A DNA stretch of 64,000 bases from Merluccius polli (GCA_030340625.1 JAOPHQ010005709.1:1-64000), one strand, 5' to 3'. Shown: positions 1-13,800, counted from the first letter of the stretch. Translations and numbers: made by a program. The notes: a model not told the origin generated them from the sequence alone.

Positions 1-210
1 TTTCTTCTCTCCGGTGGTTCTGGTGCTGCTGCATGAAAGGCACTTTTGTCCTGCAGTGAAATATATCGCCGTTCACCTCCTCTTGATGCGGTTTGTCCTC
101 TCGTTTCTCTGGAAAACGCTCAGCCTGTGTGTGTGTGTGTGTGTGTGTGTGGGGGGGGGGGGTTATTTCTCTTTCAGAGTTAATAGAGAAAAAAAATGAC
201 TTTCAGGCAC

Positions 211-275
<65 letters not shown>

Positions 276-847
276 GGTTTTATGAATGTATAACGACTAG
301 GCTGACTGAAAATGTATATTTGGCGTTTTGTAATGGGAAATAGGTGAGGTAACATGGAAGTAAATAGGCCTACGACAGGATAATACTGTCAGGATAACAA
401 TAATTACACGGTATTTAGTAAGTTATTAAGGAATTAAAACGATACAGACACTTAATTGGCATTTCACGCGTTTCGTGTAATTTCAGTTGGGAACATGCCT
501 GGGCATGTCTGGAGATTGTGACAGGTCTGGTCAAACTGCTTGCTACAATCAGCAGGGTGGTAAGGAAGGCAACTACTGTAATCCCCAGCGGGCAAACATG
601 GTGCACACATACACACACGCACGCACTCACACACACACGCACACACACACATACACGCACACACATGCACACACACACACCTGTTTTTGTATCAGCAGAG
701 CACCCATACAATGGCAGGGGTCAAGTGTGCATAACCTTACTCGAGAAAATGGATCAATGCATTTCAATTACCGATGGCGCGCTTTCGTGGAAACTAATCT
801 TTTCCGTTTCTTTGGTTTCTCCCCCTCTTTCTCTTCCGCTCCCTCAG
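1..847. other. repeat-rich sequence upstream of a pik3r3 internal exon (probable intron)
   Basis: No coding exon could be supported here. The stretch holds TG tracts at about 126-150 (followed by a G run at 151-162) and 212-270, and a degenerate CA region at about 600-681. The first pik3r3 exon seen starts at 848 with two bases that complete a split codon. The amino-terminal exon must therefore lie further upstream, and this stretch is most simply the intron before it. Confidence 0.6.
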
Positions 848-3495
848 CTCTTCCACCCAGGTCCACGAAGCCTGTGTCTTCCACGATGAACAATAACGGC
901 CCACCTCCACCCGCGGGTCCCCTGACCGATGCAGAATGGTACTGGGGTGACATCACCAGGTTAGTGTGATGAGCCCCGACCCAACCGGTTCCAGTTTTTC
1001 TCGGATCTCGAACCTTTTATTTTATTCTGATCCATCTATTTTTTTTCCCCCTCTTCAGGGATGAAGTGAACGAGATGCTACGCGACAGCCCCGACGGCTC
1101 CTTCATGGTCCGGGACGCGTCCACAAAGGTGCAGGGAGACTTCACACTAACCTTGAGGTGAGCCCAACTGCAAAAGAAGGAAAAAAAACTGCCACACACA
1201 CACACACACAGAGCACAACTGTCGTACAGGCTGTACTCGCTCTTTGTCCGCATTGATCTAATTTCCTCTTCTTATTGACTGGCCGTTTCCCAGGAAAGAC
1301 GGCCACAACAAGCTCATCAAAATCTACCACCGCGACGGGAAGTACGGCTTCTCCGACCCCCTGACCTTTGGCTCGGTGGTGGAGCTCATCTGGCACTACC
1401 AGCACCACCCCCTGGTGGAGTACAACGCCATGCTGGACCTGATGCTCACACACCCTGTGTCCCGCTTCCAACAGGTTAGCCGCTAACAAACTAGCCTCTT
1501 CACTAGTAACCTCTCAGGCCCTTCTTTGTTTTTAAGTATTATTCTTTTATTTATTATTTTTTTAGTTTATTATTCTTTCTTTTTTCCCCCCAGTGTATTA
1601 ATTTAATATTATTCATTCTTCTCTAAGGACCAGCTAGCGAAGGAGGACAGCGTTGATGTAGCTGGAAGGAAACTCAAGGAGTATCACTGCCAGTATCAAG
1701 AGAAATCTAAAGAGTTTGACCGTCTCTATGAAGCGTTCACCAAGACCTCACAGGTATTTAAAAAAAATAGTGAATTCCTATAGCCGTTAGCTAGTATAGC
1801 TATTAGTTAGCTATTTCTGCTAGCATGTGAAGTTGATGGGCAAACATACTCAAAAATGTCCACATTTGATTGACCGATATGACTTGTTGCAGGAGATTCA
1901 GATGAAGAGAACGGCGATCGAGGCCTTCAACGAGACCATGATGATCTTCGAGGAGCAGTGTCGGGAACAGGAGCGCTACGGCGAGGAGTTTGAACGCAAC
2001 AGTCAGTTGGAAGGAGATGAGAAGGATCTAGAAAGGTAAATAAAAAAAGGCAACTTTTGCTATTTTATGTTTCTTAAGCCATCTACTGTAGTTCATGGAT
2101 ACATGTTAGCACGTTTCCTCATGGTGTTTAATTTCCTCCTCCTTGGCGATTAGCTTCCTGATCAACTACGAGAAGCTGAAGTGCCGATTGGTGGAGATCT
2201 ACGACAGCAAGGTCCACCTTGAGGAGGACCTGAGAACCCAGGTGGAGGACTACAGAGAGACGGACCGGAGGATCAATAGCTTGCGGCCAGACCTCATCCA
2301 GCTTCGCAACATCCGAGACCAATATCTCAAGTGAGTAGTAAATCCAAAGGCGTCCCAGTAAGTCACGGCGGCGGTGGAGAACATGGTCTGACACCGCCGA
2401 CTGCTTGTAGCACTTATGGTAATTGAACAAAGTGCGTTCGTAAAACATGGTCAAGAATAACAGGCTGCTTTGGAGATTGTGTCCTGTGTCTTTCAAATAA
2501 AATGACCTCATCTCTTTCTTTTTTTGGACAGCTGGTTGAATCACAAAGGTGTTCGTCAAAAAAGGATAAATAACTGGTTGGGGATACAGAACAACAGCCT
2601 TGATGAGTAAGTGAACTTCTGCAGAAATCCCATAACAGTGTGCTATGTTATGAACGTCAAAATAAAAGATCCCACTGAAAAATTTCCACTTTGCCTTATC
2701 GGTTATGTTTTTTTTCCTCCCCCCCCCCCCAGTACGTATGTGTTGAAGGGGGACGAGGAGTCCCTGCCTCACCAGGATGAGGCCAGCTGGTTCGTCGGCG
2801 AGCTGAGCAGAACGCAGGCCGAGGAGATGCTCCAGGGCAAGGCTTCTGGAACATTCCTGATCCGCGAGAGCAGCAAACAGGGATGCTACGCCTGCTCCGT
2901 TGTGTGAGTATCTAATGCTTACAATATCCCGATTTCAACCGTAATATATGGAGCGGGAGCGACGGATGAACTGACAGGGTAAACCTCAGTCGCTATAACC
3001 ACCAAACAAACTGGCGGCATTCAGTCACGATGTGGCGTCAGAGAAAGATAATATCCGCTGTTTTTATAACACCCCTATTACATGCTTGCGTACAACGTGT
3101 TAAAAGAAAACCTCAAAAGAAAAGCTATTTCCTCGTCAAAGCAACTTATTTTCTTTTCTTTCTTTCCTTCCTTCCGGCTCAGTGTAAACGAGGAGGTGAA
3201 GCACTGCATGATCTACAGCACGCCGCACGGCTACGGCTTCGCCGAGCCCTACGACGTCCACTGCTCGCTGAAGGACGTCGTCCTGCACTACCGCCTCAAC
3301 TCGCTCGCACAACACAACGACGCTCTGGATGTACGGCTGTCGCACCCGGTGCATGCCTCCTCCGCAACGCTGCCCGCGGCGCCGTCGACCATGACGATGG
3401 CGGTGGACGATCGTCTGAACACAGAGGAGCAACACAAACTCTTACAGACTCCGAAACACACTCTGGCACTGCCGCTCGCCGCACCCGAAATGTAG
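848..3495 (+). CDS. pik3r3: phosphoinositide 3-kinase regulatory subunit, p55-gamma-like (5' partial)
   Basis: Class IA PI3K regulatory subunit. It binds the p110 catalytic subunit through the inter-SH2 coiled coil and brings it to phosphotyrosine sites at the membrane. Nine exons fit GT-AG rules and phase: 848-959, 1059-1157, 1294-1474, 1628-1753, 1893-2035, 2154-2330, 2532-2606, 2733-2903 and 3183-3495. The order is a proline-rich leader, an N-terminal SH2 (DAEWYWGDITR, then FMVRDAS with the phosphotyrosine arginine), the iSH2 helices (MKRTAIEAFNET) and a C-terminal SH2 (FLIRESS, YGFAEPY). The first exon begins with the last two bases of a codon, so the start codon is missing. p85 and p55 subunits share this part; p55-gamma is chosen because ipp and tmem69 follow as in human. 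After the HPVHA motif the tail runs about 40 residues longer than the human tail as I recall it. PIK3R2 is the alternative. Confidence 0.9.
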
Positions 3496-4914
3496 TGACC
3501 CGGCAGGGGCGGAGCAAGGGTGATCAATGATAGTGATGATTATACTAAAGGACATGTTTACTGTATCCCGGGGCGGGGTTGAGGTGCATTGTTCGCTGAG
3601 AGGAAGGAAGTGAGATTTGCACTAGAGCGATGACAGCGGGATTGGTGATTGGCTGTTCACAGATTGAAGTGGGACCGGAACTTGAATGTCAGTTTTAAAA
3701 AAGTTTTTTTTCTTTTCTTTTTTTCTAACAAGTTTCTTTTCCTTTCTTTTTTTTTTTATAATGTTCTGTTTTGTACTTCATATTACTGTTCGGACATCTT
3801 TGCGATGGGTTGTTGAGGATGACGGAGAATCACTCACACGAGTTGCTAGACCTTCTGATGGCTTAAATTTTTTTTTACAAAATAACTGATGTGGTGAAAG
3901 ATACCATGCCCTTTTTGAACTGGGTAGAATAAGAACAGTGTGCAATTTCCATATTAAGTTGCTACTTTGTGGGTTTGTTATAGTTTTAAAATGGTGCTGT
4001 ATTAAGGGTGATATTGTCACATCGGTCAATTGGACCAAATTGTTTTTTGGGTAAAAGCCACGCGTGAGTATATAATTATGGTGCATCTTGAATTTTCTTT
4101 CATTTGAATTTTCTTTTTTCAAGCGATGGATAGTTATGTAGCATTAATATCCTGTACTATACCATTGTAAAAGCATCTACTCAATGTTATATCCATTGAC
4201 CAAAGCACTTATTAGTGAGCAACATACATCCCTGTTAAAGAGTGACATTAGTTTAGGGAGGGGCAATTTGTGTACACCTGCTGATGTGCTGATCAAATCA
4301 TAATCTGAAGTACTGTATGTTATATTCTGTTACTCAAAGAAGTATAAGCTTTTTGTATTCTATATCTATATTTTCTATACACACGCCACAGAAGATAAAA
4401 AGCTTGACTAAAGTGCAATCCAACAGTATTTCTATTGTTGCAGTGTATGATGATGATGACGACGATGGTGAAGGTAATGCTGTTTATGAGAGGTTTGCAT
4501 TTGCCACACAAAAAAAGTGCACTCTCTTTTGGTGGCAATCGGTATGATGTGACCTCCCGATGGTTTGTGTAATTGGACAGAGGTGCGGAAGTGATCCCGC
4601 CTCCATTACTTGAACTGTGGCATTGCAAGGATCTATGAATGTGTTTTCATGACATGCAGCCCACATAGCTTAAGGGGAACAGAATCCATGTTGAACTTGG
4701 CACATTTTTCCAGTTGGGAGGACAATAGCTCGCCTGTGAGAGGAAACTGTTAAACTTGTTTTTTTGGGAAGCTCATCTCTTGATAGAGGACGTAGCCTCG
4801 TGGTGAAGAAAGAAAAAAAAGACCTAATCTCAACTGGAGGACTGAGAGGACCTCTCTGAGGGACGATGCCGAGCAATGTGTGGTTCTGACCTTTTTCTCG
4901 CTGAAGACAATAAA
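3496..4914 (+). other. pik3r3: pik3r3 3' UTR with polyadenylation signal
   Basis: Non-coding, U-rich sequence follows the stop codon. A canonical AATAAA lies at 4909-4914, followed by a GT-rich stretch. This is the likely end of the pik3r3 transcript. Confidence 0.65.
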
Positions 4915-4934
4915 CTGACGAGGGTTTTGTCAAC

Positions 4935-5740
4935 TTACTCGCTGCGTTGTTTCATTCTTTAAGATCTCATCAAGCATTTCGTTAGCTACCACCAAGTACA
5001 TATTTCATATTTCACTACATCTCAATTCACCACAACAGTACTTTTTTTTAATTTCAAGTATTATTTTCAAACGCCATATCATGAACAATTCGGTTTGGGT
5101 TCGGTATTAGTTTGATGGCGCGTGAGAGGCAAATGTCCGTTTGTGACTTAGCAGGAACTATTTATACAGTTGAGATAATGATTGGTTATCCCAGATTTAC
5201 CATCTGTGAGACGCGGAGCCATTGTACTCCTAATAGTCGGCTACACCAGCTCACCACGGGCACCTGGGGACAGGCCAGCCAGATGGGAGAGAATGCTAAC
5301 GACAAGTTTAGCAGATTAATGTGCACGTACCCTTGTTTTTCTTCTTTTTCCTACATTGATTTGGGTGCCAGTGCCAGATGTATTAAAAACTTCATCCCAT
5401 TTAATTTTATGTCGCACAGTAGCTGAACCACTCAACCCCCCCCCCCCCCCCCCCCAATAGTATTCTCCTAACGGTGGAGGAAACTGGCCTGTAACAGCAG
5501 CCTTGAGTATCTTGTAGAAGAAGCTTTCTTTCACTCACAACTCATAACTTTATCACACAGTAATGACATTAAACGTATGAGGGATACATGACTTCCATTA
5601 TGGGTTTCAACTTTCAAGTCTCCACTGGGATGAAGAAAAAACCCCTAATAATAAGTTCAGCGTCCAACAAATCACCATGATGCCCCCCACCCCCCCACCC
5701 TCAAGTGATCCTCGGTGACCAGAACAACAGGTGGCCGGTT

Positions 5741-5796
<56 letters not shown>

Positions 5797-6257
5797 GTTT
5801 CTTATGTTGGGCCAGGGAGATTAATGAGGTGCGAAGGACAGGGATGTTCTGCTGCCGAGGTCCAGGTAACAGATTAACTTCAGTCTTAGAGAGAGAGGGA
5901 GAGAGAGAGTGTGTGTGTGTGTGTGTCGGACCAGACGTAGAGGAGATGTATTGCACCCTTGCTGACTCGCCCTCGGGCCATGTGTGTGTGTGTGTGTGTA
6001 TGTGTGTATGTGTGAGTGAGTGTGTGTAAGGGTGTGTGTGTGTGAGCGTGAGTGAGTGAGTGTGTGTGCGTGTGTGTGCGCGTGTGAGTGTGTGCGTGTG
6101 TGTGTGAGTGAGTGTGTGTGAGTGACTACAGCCTAGCCTTTGGCCCAACGATCTTTTCCTCAACAAGTTTCTGAAATGAAACCTGGCCTCCTTTTAGTTG
6201 CCAGCCAATCTGTATAACCTTCGCACGGACGCACGCGCCCGCCCCCGCGCGCGCGCG

Positions 6258-6308
<51 letters not shown>

Positions 6309-7357
6309 CACCTTCCCCATTGCACATACAATTTCGCTTTCCCTCTCCCCACCCCCACAGTCTTTTCATCTGTCAGCACATCTTAGTCACAGAAGTCACT
6401 CATTTATATTCATAGACGTTTCCCTTATTTTCTCTCTCCAAATTAAATAACTCCTGGCTCGCGACAGAAGGACTAATTTATTACTTTAGAGACACGCCTA
6501 AAACGTACCATCAACTGTCTCCCGCACACAGGAAAAGGCTTCTCGTTTTCATCCCCCCCCCTCCACCCCCCACAGCCAATCACATTGCTCCGTTTCTGTC
6601 TCTGCCTGCTTTTACTGTATTCATGCTAGCGGGTTCAGCCAATGGGAGAACGCGCTCGCGTCCGCCGTGAGCCAATCACAATCTAGTTGCTATGAGGGAG
6701 GCAGACTCTATGCGAAGGATTTTTTTTCTCCCTCTCTCTCTCTGTCTCTGTGTGTTTTTTTACGAGCTCATATTATAGATGGGTTATGCGTTGGGAGGCT
6801 TGCCTTCCAACATCAGTTGGTTGTAGGTTATTGTTGAACCATAAGTATTCACTCGTGTTTGATGCTAGCTTGCTGCTATGGTTTCTGCCCTAGGCGAAGG
6901 TCTTTTAACATGTTGGGAGCAATCTTATGTCCTCCAGGCCTTGAACTATAGTTTATCAAGACTGAACAAGAAAGGCTTTATCCAATTTGCTATACGGCCT
7001 GAAAGCGACATGACCTTTATTTATGTCAGTGTAGCTTATACAAAAAAAAAAAACCAAAACATTTTGTATTGTGTGGCAATGTTTGATAGCAATATTGGCA
7101 CAGCAAGAATTAAGCCTATAGCAATATAGTGAGCATTTAGTATAGCAACATTCTTGATTACCTTATGTTACAGCACCATGTTAACTTTACAAAAGCGCTC
7201 GTAGTTTTCTTGATGTGTATGAAACTTGGAAAGTTTATTTGGCTACTCGATGGTTTGAGCAGCACACACTACCACTGCCACACTATCCCCTGACACAGAT
7301 TAACTTAATAAAACTAATGCCATGGGAAGTGCTGAATTGGCATGTCAACTTGGGAGA

Positions 7358-7456
<99 letters not shown>

Positions 7457-9640
7457 TACACCCCTATAGGATCGCCATGGTTTCAGCGCCCATGGCGACA
7501 TAATGCCCGGCTCCATGTCTGTGAACTGCGACAAGAGAGATGCGGACGATGAGATACCAACGCCACAGACGCCAGGCTTTAAACACGCCAAAACCGCAGC
7601 GCTTGGGTGCTGTGTGCTGAATAATAATGATTTATATCTCATGTGATGACTTTAATCATGAGGTAATGATTTATGTGGAAGTTTAGTGAGACACTTTGGT
7701 CACCCTCTGGGCCTTGGGACGTGCCATATGAAGGAGCCTACAAACATTTTTTTTAAAAAATACAATGCTCTGCTCCAAGCCAATAAAGTATGTACAGGAT
7801 TTATTGAGCAAATGGCTTCAGGAGAATAATCAAAAAGCTATTAGACCTGGAGAAGAAATATGAAGATAGGGGGTTTAGCCAAGAGAAGATAGATATCTTC
7901 CCAGGTGAAGATTTGATCTTCTCCAACCAATCCAAGGTTGTTCTTATTAGAGGCAATACATGACACTTCAAACTTTAATGTATGATTAATTGACAAGACA
8001 ACCAAAGAAAAGATTGAGAGGCAAAAGAAAGCAGACAATCCAAACACCAGCCCAAAAAAAATCCTTTCTTAATTTCTTTAAAATATCAACCTTCAAATTT
8101 AAAACCCATAAGTCTCAATCATGTTTTACTGCGGAACCGTTTGTTCCAGTGTCATTATGGTGAGGATAATAGATGTGAAGTTCAAGAGGTCGAATTGCAG
8201 CAGCAAGGCAGTGGCCTCCGTCACGACGAAGACACAATGAGTCTGCTATGAGCAGTGTGATAATTAATGCTTACAGTCATGATAATAAAAGACGAGCAAT
8301 TCGAGAGGAGCGCAACGCCCGCTTTTCTATCCATCACAATCGTCTCTAGCTTAGCTAACACCACTGATTAAGCGTCACAAAGACGCCAAAGAAGACCAGA
8401 CAAAAAAACAGGAGTTGGGGCCTATATCAAAAAATGTCTATAGGTCTATCTAGTTTAGAATGTATTTCACCTCCTCGTCTCCTCTTCCTCCTCCTTCTCA
8501 TTTAAACCTGTTCCACAAGAGACGCTTGTCCGGACAGACAGCTGCACAATGGGAAATGGCAAGATAACAAAAAAAAGTTAATGTAGGCCTCAAATCTCAA
8601 ACAACACGGGCCAAATAAAGCTAGACGTTCACAAATGAGCATTTAGGGTTATAGTTTATAAACCTGCATGTTCACTGACACACAGACTTTTGTTATCTAG
8701 GCGAGATCTAATATTAAACGAACAAGATTAGAATCCAATTTCTGGACGAATTGACTCGCCTCTTGAGTCTCACCACCATAAATGTCTAATTTATGAAATG
8801 TCTTTGAAGCTATACACAGCTGTGCACAGAGGAGACATGTATTTTTGTTGGCATGAATAGCGTCTGTATTTACATTTAAATAGAGTATTGTATGGGTCTA
8901 TTGGGTTATAATTACAGAGCCATGCTATTCATCATTGCTTGTCAGTGGCTAGAGGGGCATCATATATACATCACACACACACATATATTTATCTTTGTTG
9001 TTGATTTACCATGAAAGTATAATGAACGACAAAAGGACAACAGTTAACACAGCACAACACAAATTACACAACATGACAACAATATGGCTGTTTTGAAACT
9101 AATCGTATTAGCAAAGGCTAGGGTCTTATGGTTATGGGATCACGATACAGTTAGAGAAAAGCAGTTTGAATACCACTATGATGGATGCATCTTCTAATTT
9201 GACCCACAAATATCCAGTCATTTTCGAGACAAAGGAGGGAAAGAGCAGACAAAATAATGTCCCAGAAAATGTCGAGACAAAAGAGGCTACAGGAGAGCTG
9301 GAGGCGTAAAGCTACATCTTGATGGCATTAGGCCTGGCACCAACACCACTCTTGTGTACAGTTGAGCTACTTTAGTTCAGGCCACGAGCAAGAAGGGTAT
9401 AGGCATGTAGCCTGCTTAGATACATACATACATAGTGATAGTGTATTTTACATTTCTTTGTCAAATTACAAACCAATGCTATGATTTTCTATGCCACACT
9501 ACATGTGGTAACCTACATGGTGAAACAACAAACGACTGTCCTCGAAAGTATAAACTTAATGAGTGACATGTTTTTACCTTTCGTCCTACTTAAGGCTCCA
9601 CTATGTGATTAGATTTCTATTGGCTTACAGATCGTTTGAA
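4935..9640. other. intergenic region between pik3r3 and ipp, no gene seen
   Basis: No exon with a recognisable protein was found. Human MAST2, which lies between PIK3R3 and IPP, is not visible. Content: a C run at about 5437-5455; (CA)n at 5744-5794; a compound TG/GAGT tract at about 5911-6122; (CA)n at 6261-6306; a cluster of CCAAT motifs at about 6570-6690 (three copies of GCCAAT in a GC-richer patch, promoter-like but with no gene attached); and a 94-bp (GA)n at 7361-7454. The rest is AT-rich unique sequence. Confidence 0.5.
7361..7454. repeat. (GA)47 microsatellite
   Basis: An uninterrupted GA dinucleotide tract of 94 bp in the pik3r3-ipp intergenic region. It is open in several frames only because of its simple composition. 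Confidence 0.95.
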
Positions 9641-9790
9641 GTGCAGCCAATGGTATAATTGGCGCGTCGTGATTGGCTCCCCACCCCCAGCAGACATTCA
9701 GGGAAGATGTGGGCAAACAGTGTTACTTAGCAACATATTGGGTGGCACATCAGTGACGTCACTGTAAAGCTATAGGGACGATGCCGTCAA
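9625..9790 (+). promoter_or_regulatory. ipp: probable ipp promoter: CCAAT boxes, E2F-like site, RFX X-box, CRE palindrome
   Basis: Within about 160 bp there are several CCAAT/ATTGG motifs, a TTGGCGCG E2F-like core (9658-9665), an RFX-type X-box half-palindrome GTTACTTAGCAAC (9722-9734) and the perfect 14-bp palindrome CAGTGACGTCACTG (9751-9764) centred on a consensus CRE. It lies about 1 kb upstream of the first ipp coding exon and no other gene starts nearby. Assignment to ipp is inferred from position. Confidence 0.5.
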
Positions 9791-10820
9791 CTCTGCAACT
9801 CTGTCAATTCTCCGTGTAAATCTACATGGCGATGGTTGCATATATTGAATATTTTCTTCCCTTTCCGATGTCGGGACCATGAAAAGCGTGTGGGAGGCTG
9901 GGAGCATAGGCTGGAGAATTTTTTGGATGAATGTTTTAAACATTTTGTTTCGAGGTTATACTGCCACCAAGCGTTCACTGGCATACACGACAAAACACAT
10001 GGCAGTTGAACTGTAAAAGCAACTTTTTCCAAATGAATTCTAACGAATTATTTAAAAACAAAATCCTTGGCACTAAATAAAAAATCAGTAACAATGTCCA
10101 ATGTCTTCTTAAGCGGGGTTAGTTGAATCATCGATGAGTTCGCGAATCGATTAGCTACGCCTAGGTTTAGTATGGGTAATCGAGTCGGAAACGTCGATAG
10201 GCAGAGTAGCGGTGGTCGGAAGTTATCAGTAAACTTATGGGTAAGTAATGAACTATACAACGGGTGCCGTTTGCAAGACTATAATTCACATTTTCATAGT
10301 GCAGGTCTATTAGTTGACATCTTATTCTAAAAACAGTATCTGGGAGTATTCGTGCTGGCTAGCTGTTAGCCTGCTGCTACAGACAGCGAATACTGTGTGT
10401 GTGTGTGTGTGTGTCTGTGTGATCAACGAGCTACACTGTCATTTTAGAGACGGATAGACAATACAATATGTATTATATTAACTTAAATACATTCTGTAAT
10501 ATGTCCCCGTGGTATACATCCACACAAAACCGGAAGATAAAAGGATGATGTCAAACCATCACAGCAAAAAGAGTATAAACTAACTTTGATGCTTATCCTT
10601 CCTTGTTGTAACCAATGAGTGCCAAGCGCCCGTTTTTTTTAAGACGGACCCTTTACTGGACCAGGAGGTACAAAACTGACTTTCTGCTTTTGTCCTCCCG
10701 TTGCTAGACCACTGGTCTGTGGGGAATGTGTCGTGTTTTATAGAAGAGGAGCGGCTGCTGGTGGCTGAACAAAATAAACGTCACATATAGGAGACAGACA
10801 TAGCCCCCCAGCCGGCCACC

Positions 10821-13800
10821 ATGTCCTCCCTGGGTGCTCGCCTGTCTCCTCAGGGCTTCGCCTCCACCTCCTCCACCACCAGCACGTCAGGCAGCGGTGG
10901 TGCTGATGTTGTTGCCATGGCAACAGCATCACCATCACCGGAGCAGGTGCCCTTCGCCTTCCGACCGCTACGCGAGGATCATCCTGGCCCAGATGAACAG
11001 GATGCGCCTCCACGCCGACTTCTGCGACGTGCGGCTGAGGGTCGGCGAGCGCGTCTTCCGGGTGCACAGGCTCGTGCTGGCCGCCAGCAGCCCCTACTTC
11101 TGCGCCCTGTTCTCCGGGGGGATGAAGGAGGCCGACAAGGAGGAGGTGCAGATCCTGGGAGTGGATGCCGGGATATTCGAGGTCCTGCTGGACTTTATCT
11201 ACACAGGTGCTTGGCTGTCGTTCCCTCTTTATCTCAACCATAGGGGTTTTGGCTTTATGCTCAGGCATGCCTACGGGTAGCCCTCAGACATTGGAGTTCA
11301 AACTCACAACCTTTCGGCTTTGAGTCAAACACCCCAACCACTAGACCCCCCCCTCCCCCTTTTTGCTACAACAGACTGTTTAGTGTCTTCATTCAAAAGT
11401 TCATTCAATAGCTATAGTTCATTCAATAGTTAAAGTTCAATAGTTCATTCAAAATTCACTTCCTACCGGGTGCTTTCAGACTTAATTCATCTGCCTCTGC
11501 CTTCAGGCCTGCTGACATTGATTTGCTTGTGGACTAAACTTGCCTTTTATTATTCACACTTTTAAACACTTGGCTCTTTGCACATCCAGACTACCAGAAC
11601 ACTTGAATATAACAGAACACTTGAATGTATCTGAGCACTTGAATCTATCTGCACTGCTATTAATCTGGAACTTACCTTTATTATCTACTTATTATTTTAA
11701 TCACCTTTCTCTTTGCACACTGTTTGCTCCTTGCACACTCTAATATTTGAGTCAGTTTGACTATTTTACTTTTTAAATATTTGTGTTTATGTACCTGTTG
11801 TCTGTAATTTAAAGTATCTGGCTGCTACGGCGATTTAATTTCCCTAATAAGTCAACTATTTATCTATATATCTATCTATCAAAGCCCAATTCAGTGCTTT
11901 TCTGACCCTAGTGGAGATTTGGTCAATAGATAAAATAGCCTTTTTCTTCTTTTCTGTCCCCAATCAGGTGGGATCCCCGTGAGCGTGGAGAACGTGCAGG
12001 AGCTGATGGTGGCAGCAGACATGCTGCAGCTGGGCGAGGTGGTCTCCATCTGTGGGGAGTTCCTCAAAGGCCACATGGACCCCTCCAACTGTGTTGGTAT
12101 CTTTCAGTTCCTGGAGCAGATCGCCTGCATGGACATGCTGGAGTTCACCGAGAACTACATCCACGTCCACTTCCTGGAGGTACCGGAGAAGATGAGACTA
12201 GACTATGGTGTTACACACACCGAATATCAGTCACATGAAACAATCTTGAAAAGCTGGACTGTGTTCCCAATACAAGCCAAGTCAATTAACACATGTTTGT
12301 TTATATTATACATGCCTCACACGCACAGTTAGTCTCTACTAACTGTAACTGTACGCATGTATAATATAAATATAATATAATATAATAATATAATAGGAAT
12401 TATGCTCCAAATGTTGCATACATACATATTGTTGTTATTGTTTATTATTGTGCTTTTTCTATGAAACTTTACTACTTTATCAGTAAGATCATCCACCTTC
12501 ACCACCAACACCTACTCCACCACTGCCACCACCACCACAACTACCACCACCATCACCATCCCCACTATCATCGCTCCCCTCTACCACCACCACCTCACTC
12601 ACTCCCCCGCTACCCCCACCCCCCACTCCCTCCTTCATGTCTGCCCCCAGGTGTGTGTGGCCGATGAGTTCTGGGGCCTGTCCAAGGAGCAGCTGGTGAG
12701 GCTGCTGCGGAGTGAGGAGCTACGCATCGAGGACGAGTACCAGGTGTTCACGGCCGCCATGGACTGGCTGCACCAGGACGTGGGCCGGAGACGCAAGCAC
12801 GTGGTGGAAGTGCTGGAGCCTGTCCGTTTCCCGCTGCTCTCCCCCCAGAGGCTGCTGAAGTACATCGAAGGTGAGAGAGCAAAGGTTGGGCTTCTGTAAT
12901 GTGGGTCGTTCACTCACAAGCTTCTTTTTTTTTACATGCCGTGATGACCCGCCTGTGTGGAGGTACCTTTTGGCCCGGGACCCACCGAATAGTTTTGTAA
13001 CAATGAAATAAGCTTTACATTGGCATAATCGTGTCAAAAATTGATTAACATTTCTCTATGTATATTCAGCAATATATATATATATATATTATTATTTTTT
13101 TTTTAATAAAGTATTTGCCGTCCTGTGACCCACTTGGTCTCCACTTATGTGTTGCAAACACAGTTTGAAAACCAGTGCTCTATTACATGGTTGGTTTAAT
13201 AATAATAACCATGAAGGTTGATTAAAAACTACAGTTTTGTCCCCGCAACAAAAGGTATTGCCGATTTCAGCCTGCGGGTGGCGCTGCAGACGCTGTTAAA
13301 AGAGTACATGGAGGTCGCCAAGTCGCCGAAGGAAAACAAGATGTACAGTCTGGTGGAACCGGCCAAGATGAGGCCCAGACGGAAAGCCAGGAAATATCTC
13401 TACGCTATAGGTGCCTGTAAACCTATTTTGTATATGCTGCCCTGCAGCGATCTCTGGTGGTCATTGGTTGTAATTAACCGCTTTTCACAAAGCTCAGAAT
13501 ATAAAAAAATAAATAATAAAAATAACTAAAGAACAATAACAATTCATTAGTATTTAAAAAAACATGTTATTAAAAAAAGTATCGGTTGTTAATATTAACT
13601 GTTTATTGTATTATTACCAAAATGAAACGATACACAGCATCTCGACACATTCTCACCGTGTTCACTTACTTCACCAATGCACGGTCCTCCTAACCCTCTC
13701 CTCTCTCCCATCCCCACCACCCCCTCCGCTCCTCCAGGGGGCTACACGCGTCTGCAGGGCGGCCGCTGGAGCGACAGCCGGGCTCTGAGCTGCGTGGAGC

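Noticed and set aside
487..847. Open frame with poly-His/Thr leading into the first pik3r3 exon
   Set aside because: The CA tract gives the His/Thr run and there is a good acceptor at 846-847; only the part from 848 on is exon.
5672..6386. Frames with long Cys-Val or His-Thr runs around TG/CA tracts (also at 19 kb, 25.5 kb, 29.6 kb, 31.7 kb and 48.9 kb)
   Set aside because: Products of dinucleotide repeats, with no conserved residues.
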